Part shown: piece after piece, positions 19,401 through 28,739 of the stretch
Position numbering within the stretch: the stretch's first letter is position 1
Layout of the letters: each line of letters opens with the position of its first letter
NCBI GenBank assembly: GCA_017934475.1
Contig: JAGBJN010000004.1
Coordinates: forward strand, 110,541 to 174,540
DNA: 64,000 nucleotides
Direction: 5' to 3'
Source: Clostridia bacterium
GTDB lineage: Bacteria > Bacillota > Clostridia > TANB77 > CAG-508
Position numbers and translations under genes: made by a program
The notes under the pieces: model-generated
Seen by the model: the letters and a program-made list of their open reading frames with translations, nothing else
Database searches by the model: none
Told to the model about the DNA's origin: nothing

Positions 19401-22400
19401 TTTTCCATTATTCTTTATCAAATTATAAGAATATTGATATGTTGTTCCAAGTGATAGTCCAAATTTTCCAGAATCAAAAGTAAGAGATCCATTATTTTCA
19501 AAAATGTTGTTTCCACTATTTATGAATGTTCCCTCTATTCTTTTTCCATCTTCGTCTAAATGAGAAGTACTATCTTTTACAAGTAATGTACCATTATTTA
19601 TAATTGTTCCATTATTTGCTGCTAAAATGTTATATCCATTTAAATCAAGTGTAATATTTTTAGTATCTGGTATTGTAACAGATTCAACTGTACCAGCAAT
19701 TGATGCATCATGAATTATTGTAATTGTATCTGTATCTGCTGCATTTTCAACCGCTTCTGCTAAATTTTCATATCTTTGTCCATTTGATAACTCAGCTATA
19801 TATACTCTTTCTATTACTGATATTTCTCTTCCTTCTGCAACATTATATTTTTCTATAGTTCCATCATCAAATACCATTTCACCTTTATGTATTACACGCA
19901 TTGTTCTTGGTTCTGTTTTTTCAGGAATCTTTCCTGTTATAGAAGAAGTATTAGGTCCTTCTACTATTCCACCATAGAATTCCATTGTTGATGGATTATA
20001 AACTCCTGTTGTTCCACCATAAACTTTTGGCACATATTCAGTAATTCCATCTTCTGTACCCATTATTAAAATACCATAATTATCTATACCAACGTAGTTT
20101 GATCTTACAGTTCCACCAGTTATTATAATTTTTGAAGACGAATATCTGTTGTAAATGCCAGGGCAATAATCATAATTATTTGTTCTCTCATCTGAAATTT
20201 CTCCACCAGTCATTATAACAGTTCCTTCATTAAATATTAATCTGTTATATCCACTGTTTTGATGAATTCTTCCTCCTTGTATTTCAAGTATTCCAGAAGA
20301 CGAATTTGAAACTGGGTTTGAAATATCTGTATTATCACCTTTAATAACAATTTTACCTGAACTTGTATTTTTAGTTATATTTGTAACTATTGTATTATCT
20401 ATTATAATTGTACCAGATGAATTATTACAATTTCCTCTATATTCTGATCCACTAACACTACATGTATCTAATAATATTGTACCTTGTGAATTGTTATTTA
20501 TACTATAACTATAATTGTCTGAAATTGTAATTGTACTATTTTTCATTGTTATAGAATATATTGTTTCATTATCCTCTTCAATATCTTTACCATTATTGAA
20601 TATAACTGAAGCTTCATTACCAATATTTCCGGTAATTTTTAGTTTGTTTGCATTAAATATTCCACCATCTTCATTATATACTGCTGTTGCATTTATGCTA
20701 CTATTTGTTGCTTGTACATTATATGTCACATTGTTTACATTCATAATTCCATAATTATCTATAATGTTAACTCTACTTCCTGTTCTTATTTTTCTATAAC
20801 TTATTGAAATATTTTCTAACTCAAATTTTGCATTTTCGTTGTTCTTTATAACTTGGCCTGCAACGCCAATTATTTGTCCATGTTCTTCACTATTAGTTAT
20901 TTTTACTTTTCCATTATTTTCGAAATTAAATCTTGTTCTTAAATAAATTGGATGATTGTTCATATTAATAGTAATATCTTGTCCTTCATCTATAAGAACT
21001 TTCTTATTAATATATATTGTATCTATTATTTCAATTGTTGTTGCATTTACTGTATTACATGCTTCAACTGCCATATTTAAGTTCTTAAAATAATAATATC
21101 CATTTTCTAATTTATACCAGTCTGTATCAATTTCTGTAACATCAGGATTATCTGTTTCTGCTATCTTAGCAACATATTTAGTAGGTATTCCCAATGTATC
21201 ATATTCTAGCTCATCTTCTTTTACCTCTGTTGCTACATCTACACCCTCTGGCATATCATCTATTACACCATCTATTACAATTCCTTCAGTACCAATTAAT
21301 ACACCATCATAGAAATTAAATGTTGCAAGTTGGTTTCTTACTGCTGTTGTTGGGCTCTTAACAACTGGATTTATTGTACTTATTGTTTCATCATTTTCTC
21401 CAATTGTTAAAGATCCTCCACCTATATTATATAATGCTATATTATCTGTAGATTCTAATGTTCCACCATATACATATATATTTGAATTATCTCCTTCAGA
21501 ATATATAACATGACTTTTTGCTTTAAAATCACCATCATAAATATATACTTTTCCACCTTGATTGCTGTAGCCATTATATAAATTATTTTGTATTAAAGCT
21601 GCATTTCCAGAAGTACGCACTATGCCATCCTTTATAATTAATACACTATTTGAATTTCTACCATTAGTAAATGGACTTCCACTTGTATAAACATTGCAAG
21701 TATCTATTGTTGTAACAGCTCCTCTTTCACTAGTTTGTACTGCAGTACTTACAGTTGGTTCATCATTTTCATTTACATCATTTGCAATTATATTTTTAAT
21801 ATCAATTTTATTATCAGCATTGCCATTCACAATTCCTGTAGAAGTATTTTTTAATGTGATTTTATTTATTAAAATATTTCCACCAGAGTTCCAATAATCT
21901 CCATTACCTATTCCTGTTCCTGCACCATCTAATATAGCATTATCAATTACAATTCCATAATAAGTCTTATAATTGCATGCATCAAATATAAATGTTCCAC
22001 CTTTTGTATTTCTCTTTATTGTATAATCTTTTATATATAATAAACCTCTGCCTGCCGTTGTTATTGCTCTATCATATATTTCTCCTATATTCAAAGTTCC
22101 ATCTTGCATATATAAATATCCTGTATTATATAAATAACTACCAGCATTTCCTGATAAGTTCTTTAATTTAAGCAAAGCATTTCCATTATTTATTACACAA
22201 TAAGAATCACTATAACTTCTATTAATATTTACTTTTCCATTAGTAAACACTGTATATCCTGCAGCAGTATCTCTTCCGTTATATATACCACATACTCCAT
22301 TTTTTGTTGTAGTATATGTACCACCATTAACATATAATATACCTTGATTTTCTATTGCGCCATGACTACTTGAAGAAGCAGATTCATATATACCTGATGT

Positions 22401-25400
22401 TATAGTAAGTTCACCTACTTCTGTTAATTTTCCAATTTTAATATTATTTATTATAAATTTTGGATTAGCAGATACATGACTTTGTCTAAATGTAAAGTGA
22501 ATATAGTATTTTTCTCCTCCAGTTAATTCAAATTTACTTTCTGAATTTGAAGTGTAACTTGTAAAATATTCTTTTCTTCCATTTCCATCATCATAAGTTA
22601 CAGGCACATCTGTATTTGTTACTGTTATAGCTCCATATGCCCATGAATCTCCACCTTCATAATTAATTACCGTTTCATATATTCCAATTTTATCTGTTAA
22701 ATCAATTTCAATATAGCCATTTGCAGTAGACCATGTTTCTGCATTATTTGATACAAGTTTTCCTTCTTCATTTACTTCAAAATAGTAGTTTCCATTTGGT
22801 ACTGCTGTATTTAAATCTATATCTTCATATACAACATCTTCTGAAGTTCTAGCTGCATTTAGAATCCCTCCTGCTGTTGAGCATAACACTTTTCCTGTTC
22901 CAGGTATTATTTCTCCTGTTTCTTCATCTATTGTTTCACTACTATCATATACTTCTAACTTACCATAGTTTTCTAAAACATTACCTGCTGCAGCAGTTGT
23001 TAATACATAACCATTCAAGTCTAATTTAATATTTTTTGTTTTATCTACTATTACTATTTCTTGTTTAATAATATCTTTTACTATTGTTATTTCTATTTGT
23101 GTATTTGAATCACCTATTTCATTATTTGCATCATATATTGCTTCTTCTAATAATGTATATCTTTTCTTACCTATTAATGCTTCTATTCCTGATACTATTG
23201 CTAGTGTTGCTTCTTGGTTTGTTGTTTCTGCATTTGTAATAACTGTTGGATCATATAAAGCTGGTGTATCATTTACTTTTTGTATTTTTAATGCTTGTGT
23301 TCCTCCTATAACAATTCCATCATAAAAATTAAATATTCCTTCTGGATATAATCCAGTTTCTGAATTTCTTCCAGCATTTATGTCTGCATATTTTTCTATT
23401 CCATATGTTTTTCCCTTTATTACTGGTGAATACACACTTGGTAATGTTCCATCATCTGTTCCAAGTGTTAAATTACCTGTTAAAGAAATATATATTCCTT
23501 CTCCATATAAACCTTCTATTGTTCCTATTCTTTCTACATTTGTTGTTTCTTCATTTCCTATTATTTTTAATTTACCGTTTACTGTTAGAACTGGATCTGC
23601 TATTCTACTTTGTACTGTATATTCACTTGGTCTTATTGTATAATCTCTTCCTAGTTTTATTTCATTTGATTCATTTGCTATATCATGTATTATTAATATA
23701 TCTACATTTCCAATTTGTGCAGCATTATCAGAGGTAGCAAGTGCTAACTCTAATTTTTCATATTCTGTTCCTATCAATTCTTCATAACCAGTTGGTGCTG
23801 CAATTATTCTTGCAACCATGTAATGTATATTATTTACTTCTACTTCTACTTCTGTCTCATTTCCCGCTGCATCTTTTAAATATAATATATATGTTCCGTT
23901 TTCACCTATTCCATCAAATTCAATATCTTTACTTAATACACTTTCACATGTATATGTTGTTTTATCAAGGTAATCTGATTTTTTTATTGCATATTCAACT
24001 ATTCCTGATAAATTATCTGTTCCTTTTAATGTTATTTTTGCTTCGTCTTCTTCTTTTAATCCAACTACTATTTGACTTGCCTCTGGTTTAACTTTATCTA
24101 TATTTGCTATTTCATGTTCCACTATTGTTCCTTTATTGTCACCATCTGCTAGTCTTGCCTCTATTATACAGTTCTCTCCTATATCAAACTTTCCTGTATA
24201 TTCTGTCCATGTCTCTGTTCCTTTTACTCTATATTCTATTGTATGTAATACGTATTCTTCTGGTGCTGTTATTTCTACTTTTACATCTTGATTTGTCCAT
24301 GTTGTTGGTGTATGGCTAATATCTGGAGTTCCCATTTGCTTCCATGTTGCTATAAAAACTAAATTTTCTGTTACTTTTTCTGGTGCTTCTGGTGTCCATC
24401 CATTAAATACATATCCATTTGTTCCTTCCAAACTTCCTGTATATTCTGGTACTTCTGCATTATAATCTGCATATTCTTGTTTTTCTTCAAATGCTCCATA
24501 TTCTCCTGGTTTATATGTTACTGTAAATTGTTCTTTATAATATACTTTTAATGTTGTTGTTCCATCAGCTAATATTTCTGCACTTTCAATTTTTCCTTCT
24601 GCATTTTCATCATACACATAACCAGCTTTTGATGGCACTTTATCATTTTCTGTTATTTCTGCTATTGTACCTGTTTTACCGGTTCTTGTTTCTTTATTTA
24701 TCTCTTCCACTTCTTGTGGATATACTCCTCTTTCAGCATAATAAAATTCTACTAAATAATTTACATTTTTAGCATCTTTTGTTGCAAGTGCAGTTAATAT
24801 TACATCTCCTGCTGGCATTGTTAATTCTGATACTTTTACTTCTATATTTTCTAATAATTCTGTATCTGCTGATTCCCATTTATCAAAACTTAATGTATAT
24901 CCTGCTATTTCTCCTATTGTTGCATCTATATTTACCTTTTCTTCATATCTTACCTTTTCCTCTATTTCCTTTGCAGGTATTTCTGTATTTAACTTAACAT
25001 TTTCTATTCCTTCTCCTGCTATTAATTTTAAGTTATATTCATTTCTTTTATAATATACTTTTAATACTAATTCTCCACTATTTAATATTGTTCCTGTTAA
25101 AACATTATTTTCATTTTGCTCATCAAACGTAAATCCTTCATATGTTTTTATTGTAGCTGTTACTTCTTGATTTAAATTTCCATTTCTTTCTACTGTTTCA
25201 TGTAATGTGTATTCATTTTTCGTTAAATTTTCTAAGTAGTATTCCACATTATATACTATTCCTGTGACTTTTTCCCAATTTGCTGTATATTTTCTGTTTC
25301 CTGTACTTCCTTTTCTTACTATTACTTCCTCTGTTTCACTATCTAAACCTGTTCCTGTCCATCCTAAAAATGCATAGCCTTCTTTTACTGGATTATTTAA

Positions 25401-27479
25401 TTTAAAATCTGGAGTCTCTACTGTATATTTTTCTGGATTTAATATATCTATTCCATTACTATCTTTTCCTAATATTCCTCCATTTAGTTCGTATTCTATT
25501 GTATATTCTATTGCTTTCCATGTTGCCGTATAAACTTCATTTTTTGTTACTGTTTGTGCTATTTCCTTATCCCAGCCTGCAAATTCATATCCTTCTTTGC
25601 ATGTTAATTCACCTGTGAAGCTTGGTGTCTCAGCTCCATAGTCTATATTTTCTATTACTTGTTCTTCAAATGTTCCATATGTTCCTGGTTTATATGTTAC
25701 ACTATATCCTGGTTTTAAATATACTTCTAGTATTAATTCTTCATCTTCTAGTAATTTCCCTGATAATTTTCCTTTTTCTCTTTCTAGTAAATATCCTTCT
25801 GGTATTGTAACATTGGCTTCTACTGTTGTCCCTATTCTTCCTATTTTCGTTTCTTCACTACTTGTATAGCTATCTCTAATTTTTGTATGTGTAATTACTT
25901 TATACTCTTTATTTGGATTTTTCTTTACTAATATTTCATAATTTATTTCAGATCTATTTCCATCTTTTCCATATGAATATGCTGATATTTTATATACTCC
26001 ATCTTCATTAAATATCAAAAATTGATCTTCTTTAAGCTCTCGATATGTTTGTCCAGCACTTCCATCAATTTTAAACATTGTTTTTACTGCATTTGCATCA
26101 TCATTTGATACTTTAACTTTTATTGGTGTTTCATATGCTTCTATAACATCATAGTAAGTTCCTTCAACTACTTCTATTTTAGGAGCCTTTACCTCTTCAA
26201 ATGATGGTATATTCATTTCTCCAAAAAGTATATATTTTATTTCTAAGTTTCTATCATTTTCTTCTATTGTCTTATCAACATTTATATCTGCTGATATTCC
26301 TTCTACTCCTTCTAATGCCCATTTTTCTTTATTAACTAAATTTCTTATTATGTTTGTTAGATCTACATGGTCTGATTCTCCATCTCCATTTATATCTCCT
26401 AAAACACTTACTCCATATATGTCTTGATTGTCTGTTATTTTCATTCCTGTTGCAACTATTCCACTTGTTATTGCTTTTGCTTCTTCGTCTGATTCTTCAT
26501 ATAGTTTTATACTTTTATTGAATTTTTCTATTATTTCACTTGCATCTGTATGTGGAGCTATTCTTGATACTTCTGTATCTGTTACTAAATATGTACTGCT
26601 ATCAAGCCATGTTTCTTTATAATTTAAACTTGCTACTAATTCTTTTATTATTGTACTATTTGCAATACTTGTTATTGCAACTAATATTAATGCTAATAAT
26701 ATTACACTTGTTATTGTTACAACTTTTGTTTTTACACCCTTTCCTTCTTTTTCCTTTTTATTTTTTATTATTACTATTGCATCTAATATTATTAAACTTA
26801 TTATTGCTACTGCAAACCAAATATAAATATTATCTCCTGTCTTTACATTTTTTACTTCTTCTTTTCCATCTTCTTCTTTTCCGTCCACTTTTCCTTCATC
26901 TATTGGTACTACTTCATCTTCTTGTTTCTTTTCTTCATATATTTCAATTGTTGCTATAGCATCTTCTGTTTTTACTGATATATTTCCTTCACTTGTTTTT
27001 AAATCATAAAATTCTATCTTTGTAGTTTGAGGTTTTAAATCTTGTTTTAATTTTAAGGTTATATTTAAAACATTTTGGTCTTCTTTTGTTCCTTCTTGCA
27101 TCGTGTACAACACAAATTTACCATACATCATATGGTCTTTATATTTGTTTTGTTCAATTACCCATTTATCAATTCCTTCAATTGTAAATTCATCAAATAG
27201 AGTTTCATCATATCTTAAATATCCTTGAATAGTATTTAAGCCTGTTTCTCCCATTTTGATATTTTCAGCTTTTAGTTTGATATTTACTTCATCACCTGCT
27301 TTTGCTTTTGTATAATCAGGATTTGTAACTAAATCAAAACTATAACCTGAATCTGTGAATTTACTAAACAAGCCATTTGTTTGATTTGTTAATACATTTT
27401 TTGTAGTATGCAAATATAACTCAAATAGCATTATCAGAATTACTATAATGTTAAAAACTACAATACCTTTCTTGTTCAT
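16491..27479 (-). CDS. Giant modular surface protein: cohesin-like, dockerin, InlB-type and beta-helix repeats
   Basis: A single open frame of 3662 residues. Order: an N-terminal membrane segment (5-22); a cohesin-like beta-sandwich (about 45-182); an acidic linker; NVKTGD (211-216) followed by a membrane helix (218-238) and KNKK, which looks like a sortase signal but is internal; a second membrane helix (253-273); a dockerin (361-420, GDINGDGESDHVDL and SADINVDKTIEEND); InlB-type and MucBP-like repeats (about 580-1090); Ig-like segments (about 1090-1210); then about 2400 residues of parallel beta-helix-like repeats (many ITGGTF and NNGTL units) in six blocks. It ends GYWQLVEN without a C-terminal anchor. 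Probably a cell-attached adhesin or scaffold. The ATG follows AAGGAGAGG. Ligands are unknown. Confidence 0.88.
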   Translation of the reverse strand: MNKKGIVVFNIIVILIMLFELYLHTTKNVLTNQTNGLFSKFTDSGYSFDLVTNPDYTKAKAGDEVNIKLKAENIKMGETGLNTIQGYLRYDETLFDEFTIEGIDKWVIEQNKYKDHMMYGKFVLYTMQEGTKEDQNVLNITLKLKQDLKPQTTKIEFYDLKTSEGNISVKTEDAIATIEIYEEKKQEDEVVPIDEGKVDGKEEDGKEEVKNVKTGDNIYIWFAVAIISLIILDAIVIIKNKKEKEGKGVKTKVVTITSVILLALILVAITSIANSTIIKELVASLNYKETWLDSSTYLVTDTEVSRIAPHTDASEIIEKFNKSIKLYEESDEEAKAITSGIVATGMKITDNQDIYGVSVLGDINGDGESDHVDLTNIIRNLVNKEKWALEGVEGISADINVDKTIEENDRNLEIKYILFGEMNIPSFEEVKAPKIEVVEGTYYDVIEAYETPIKVKVSNDDANAVKTMFKIDGSAGQTYRELKEDQFLIFNEDGVYKISAYSYGKDGNRSEINYEILVKKNPNKEYKVITHTKIRDSYTSSEETKIGRIGTTVEANVTIPEGYLLEREKGKLSGKLLEDEELILEVYLKPGYSVTYKPGTYGTFEEQVIENIDYGAETPSFTGELTCKEGYEFAGWDKEIAQTVTKNEVYTATWKAIEYTIEYELNGGILGKDSNGIDILNPEKYTVETPDFKLNNPVKEGYAFLGWTGTGLDSETEEVIVRKGSTGNRKYTANWEKVTGIVYNVEYYLENLTKNEYTLHETVERNGNLNQEVTATIKTYEGFTFDEQNENNVLTGTILNSGELVLKVYYKRNEYNLKLIAGEGIENVKLNTEIPAKEIEEKVRYEEKVNIDATIGEIAGYTLSFDKWESADTELLENIEVKVSELTMPAGDVILTALATKDAKNVNYLVEFYYAERGVYPQEVEEINKETRTGKTGTIAEITENDKVPSKAGYVYDENAEGKIESAEILADGTTTLKVYYKEQFTVTYKPGEYGAFEEKQEYADYNAEVPEYTGSLEGTNGYVFNGWTPEAPEKVTENLVFIATWKQMGTPDISHTPTTWTNQDVKVEITAPEEYVLHTIEYRVKGTETWTEYTGKFDIGENCIIEARLADGDNKGTIVEHEIANIDKVKPEASQIVVGLKEEDEAKITLKGTDNLSGIVEYAIKKSDYLDKTTYTCESVLSKDIEFDGIGENGTYILYLKDAAGNETEVEVEVNNIHYMVARIIAAPTGYEELIGTEYEKLELALATSDNAAQIGNVDILIIHDIANESNEIKLGRDYTIRPSEYTVQSRIADPVLTVNGKLKIIGNEETTNVERIGTIEGLYGEGIYISLTGNLTLGTDDGTLPSVYSPVIKGKTYGIEKYADINAGRNSETGLYPEGIFNFYDGIVIGGTQALKIQKVNDTPALYDPTVITNAETTNQEATLAIVSGIEALIGKKRYTLLEEAIYDANNEIGDSNTQIEITIVKDIIKQEIVIVDKTKNIKLDLNGYVLTTAAAGNVLENYGKLEVYDSSETIDEETGEIIPGTGKVLCSTAGGILNAARTSEDVVYEDIDLNTAVPNGNYYFEVNEEGKLVSNNAETWSTANGYIEIDLTDKIGIYETVINYEGGDSWAYGAITVTNTDVPVTYDDGNGRKEYFTSYTSNSESKFELTGGEKYYIHFTFRQSHVSANPKFIINNIKIGKLTEVGELTITSGIYESASSSSHGAIENQGILYVNGGTYTTTKNGVCGIYNGRDTAAGYTVFTNGKVNINRSYSDSYCVINNGNALLKLKNLSGNAGSYLYNTGYLYMQDGTLNIGEIYDRAITTAGRGLLYIKDYTIKRNTKGGTFIFDACNYKTYYGIVIDNAILDGAGTGIGNGDYWNSGGNILINKITLKNTSTGIVNGNADNKIDIKNIIANDVNENDEPTVSTAVQTSERGAVTTIDTCNVYTSGSPFTNGRNSNSVLIIKDGIVRTSGNAALIQNNLYNGYSNQGGKVYIYDGDFKAKSHVIYSEGDNSNIYVYGGTLESTDNIALYNIGGGSLTIGENDETISTINPVVKSPTTAVRNQLATFNFYDGVLIGTEGIVIDGVIDDMPEGVDVATEVKEDELEYDTLGIPTKYVAKIAETDNPDVTEIDTDWYKLENGYYYFKNLNMAVEACNTVNATTIEIIDTIYINKKVLIDEGQDITINMNNHPIYLRTRFNFENNGKVKITNSEEHGQIIGVAGQVIKNNENAKFELENISISYRKIRTGSRVNIIDNYGIMNVNNVTYNVQATNSSINATAVYNEDGGIFNANKLKITGNIGNEASVIFNNGKDIEEDNETIYSITMKNSTITISDNYSYSINNNSQGTILLDTCSVSGSEYRGNCNNSSGTIIIDNTIVTNITKNTSSGKIVIKGDNTDISNPVSNSSSGILEIQGGRIHQNSGYNRLIFNEGTVIMTGGEISDERTNNYDYCPGIYNRYSSSKIIITGGTVRSNYVGIDNYGILIMGTEDGITEYVPKVYGGTTGVYNPSTMEFYGGIVEGPNTSSITGKIPEKTEPRTMRVIHKGEMVFDDGTIEKYNVAEGREISVIERVYIAELSNGQRYENLAEAVENAADTDTITIIHDASIAGTVESVTIPDTKNITLDLNGYNILAANNGTIINNGTLLVKDSTSHLDEDGKRIEGTFINSGNNIFENNGSLTFDSGKFGLSLGTTYQYSYNLIKNNGKLTINDGRFYVSGNYSRIIYSTSGDIEIKDGTFTGSGQEDYHLLNDGSDCNISIKGGTFNQSSYNSKIIYNNKPVTIDITGGTFSYAGNIAIYNASSGTINMSSCTVSGQIQNNGLGIINITSGTYSGANSGQLITNENGGTINITGGTITGSIRNSGISSGTVNISNDINGSIENVRTGTINITKGIVSGNVNNYDSATLNIDGRGQTAETPIKINGSTSVNNTGSGTVNIKGYVELSATSTAINNSGTGTINIGEEDAPLTYNMKINSSGTGINNFSGNRNTINYYDGVITAKTAVYGYINAIPEGYDIVRSVDENSNEIYELKSDLKEICSVGNNIYDTLQDAIDANNGGTITLLKGLVFATSNKVEIPSEKGFSLDLNGSLIKVHSWDEIIDNKGILNIVDSTNAEDYLIYGFSKKLINNEGTLEIKSGTIQIIHVNKDSIINNTGEGKTKISGGTLYSRLNWANQDSYIIYSDNANKVEITGGTFRLYGMWGGNNGAQRSDSYVVYCTAENADVEITGGNYIHENSGRTYIVKTIGVESKIKIEGTENEITSNLGFAVYTEKTATIDILGKVNINTNGDSEIWNSASVYMKGSDGAYPILNVELDEDYHIFSIKTSDFSGSNRKATINLIKGTVQGGTPIYSDNNSQIVELNVYDGAVVNASDIGIHRIRIINMYGGSINGRRYGIYEDGYSEINILGGTINATNGPGIYINSGILTLGENTGGYPSQTVPEIKGSTYGIQNAGGTFNFYDGVLKGNTNALYGNVTETPELFSVIYSADETVATLGIKATFEQIASVNGIYFDSIESAVDAAMTSESTMEICKNIILENPITVPEGKELTIDMAGYYMYGYVEGAVITNNGTLVIVDSTNTDGTSVSTIKNYAGMAIENNGNATIGVNDGTVYTNAPIIIGKTVAINNKGTLTVFDGKFGKIEEEGTIIDNTGTIMAPAGYSLQEASGYWQLVEN

Positions 27480-27590
27480 TTATAACCTCTCCTTACAAAT
27501 AATATATATATATAAATTATAATAAAACAATTATCTTAACAAGGTTATAAATATTTATATTACAGAGTTTTAAATCTTTTATTCTTACGG

Positions 27591-27624
27591 AAAAAGAGAC
27601 TTTTATTTAAAAAAGTCTCTTTTT
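27591..27624 (-). terminator. Terminator after hemolysin III gene
   Basis: A 14-bp stem AAAAAGAGACTTTT with its complement. It separates the hemolysin III gene from the giant gene, which therefore needs its own promoter in 27480-27590. That stretch is AT-rich and has a TATAAT but no well-spaced -35 that I trust. Confidence 0.75.
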
Positions 27625-27711
27625 ATCTTTTAATTTATATTTTTATTACATATATCCCTTTTTTTCTTCTTTTTTCTACGCAAAAAAGTCTTTTCCAATT
27701 TTGTCAAATCT

Positions 27712-28386
27712 TTATACAACATAAATTGCTATACACAAAAATTGAAGTAAACTTCCTAAAACTATAAATAAATGAAAAATCGAATGCATATATTTTACTT
27801 TTCTTCCAAATCCATACCATATTGCCCCTATACTATATACAATACCTCCTGACAATAATAATATAAATCCTGGAATAGTTAATAATTCTGGTAGAATATT
27901 TATTTTAAATACAATACACCAGCCCATTGCTAAATAACATATCATCGAGAATACCCTATATCTTCTTAAATCTATCGAATTTAAAATTATTCCTAGTATT
28001 GCAAATCCCCATACTATAGCAAACATTACCCATCCTAATGTTGTATCATAATTTAAAAAAGTTACTAAACAAAATGGTGTGTATGAACCTGCAATAAAGA
28101 AAAATATTGTACAATGATCAATTACTTGTAATACCTTTTTTCCTTTTAATCTTGGACTTAATCCGTGATATACACTAGACATAGTATATAATGCAATTAA
28201 ACTTATACCATATATTATTGAACTTATAATTGCATATGGATTGTTATGTATAATACTAAGCGTTAAACATACTATAAGAGCTATCACTCCAAGTCCCCCA
28301 CCTACAATATGGGATACCATATTAAATACTTCTTCGCCTTTTGTATATGTTGGAAGCTCCCTATCGTCTAATTTAATTCTTTTCAT
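27712..28386 (-). CDS. Hemolysin III family (PAQR-like) membrane protein
   Basis: A 224-residue, seven-helix membrane protein of the YqfA/YplQ/Hly-III family. The conserved polar residues are in place: EEVFNMVSHIVGG near the start, SSVYHGL, the DHCTIFFFIAGSYTPF helix, and HSIFHLFIVLGS near the end, which together form the presumed metal site of PAQR proteins. Despite the name, haemolytic activity is not established for most members; a membrane-lipid or membrane-stress role is likelier. The ATG follows AAAGGAG. It appears monocistronic. Confidence 0.93.
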   Translation of the reverse strand: MKRIKLDDRELPTYTKGEEVFNMVSHIVGGGLGVIALIVCLTLSIIHNNPYAIISSIIYGISLIALYTMSSVYHGLSPRLKGKKVLQVIDHCTIFFFIAGSYTPFCLVTFLNYDTTLGWVMFAIVWGFAILGIILNSIDLRRYRVFSMICYLAMGWCIVFKINILPELLTIPGFILLLSGGIVYSIGAIWYGFGRKVKYMHSIFHLFIVLGSLLQFLCIAIYVV

Positions 28387-28455
28387 TTAATTCTCCTTTT
28401 ATGTATCATATCATAATTATTGTTTTATATATTAAAACTGACCAATTCCCCAAAA

Positions 28456-28481
28456 AAAGCTAGTTTCCTAGAACTAGCTTT
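28456..28481 (-). terminator. Terminator after the 50-residue ORF
   Basis: A 10-bp stem AAAGCTAGTT/AACTAGCTTT followed on the minus strand by seven T residues. It lies immediately after the small ORF's stop. Confidence 0.8.
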
Positions 28482-28485
28482 CTTT

Positions 28486-28638
28486 TTAAAAGTCCCAGTC
28501 ACCTTCATCTACATCTCTTACCGGTATCCATTCAGGAATAGTTAAACATTCTTGTTTTTCTTCCTTTTTCTCTTGTTTATCCTGGTCCTTTATTTCTTTT
28601 ATTTTTGTGTCAACATCTTTAGTATATTCAGTTTCCAT
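28486..28638 (-). CDS. Small acidic/charged protein, 50 residues, unknown
   Basis: An ATG at 28638 preceded by the strong site AAGGAGG (7-base gap), 50 codons, a stop, and then a strong intrinsic terminator within 10 bp. This arrangement supports a real short gene. The protein begins METEYTKDVDTKIKEIK, has a lysine/glutamate-rich middle likely to be helical, and ends with the hydrophobic-acidic sequence IPEWIPVRDVDEGDWDF. No signal peptide or membrane segment is seen. I do not recognise a family. Confidence 0.6.
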   Translation of the reverse strand: METEYTKDVDTKIKEIKDQDKQEKKEEKQECLTIPEWIPVRDVDEGDWDF

Positions 28639-28739
28639 TAATTACCTCCTTACATTTGTTGGAAGGCTTTAAGCTTCAAATATGATGCTAGGACATCAAT
28701 TTATTTCACTATATCATATAAAATAACTTTTTACAACAA

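Noticed and set aside
22000-27000. Leucine-rich plus-strand frames inside the giant gene (for example 23405-23737 and 26540-26959)
   Set aside because: They are the opposite strand of the giant gene, have very biased Leu/Phe/His composition, and lack ribosome sites; typical shadows of an AT-rich coding strand.
16491-27479. Whether the giant frame is several genes
   Set aside because: There is one uninterrupted frame, no internal ribosome site with a credible start, and modules continue without a break. A gene fusion in the past is possible and is listed as a finding, but not separate present genes.
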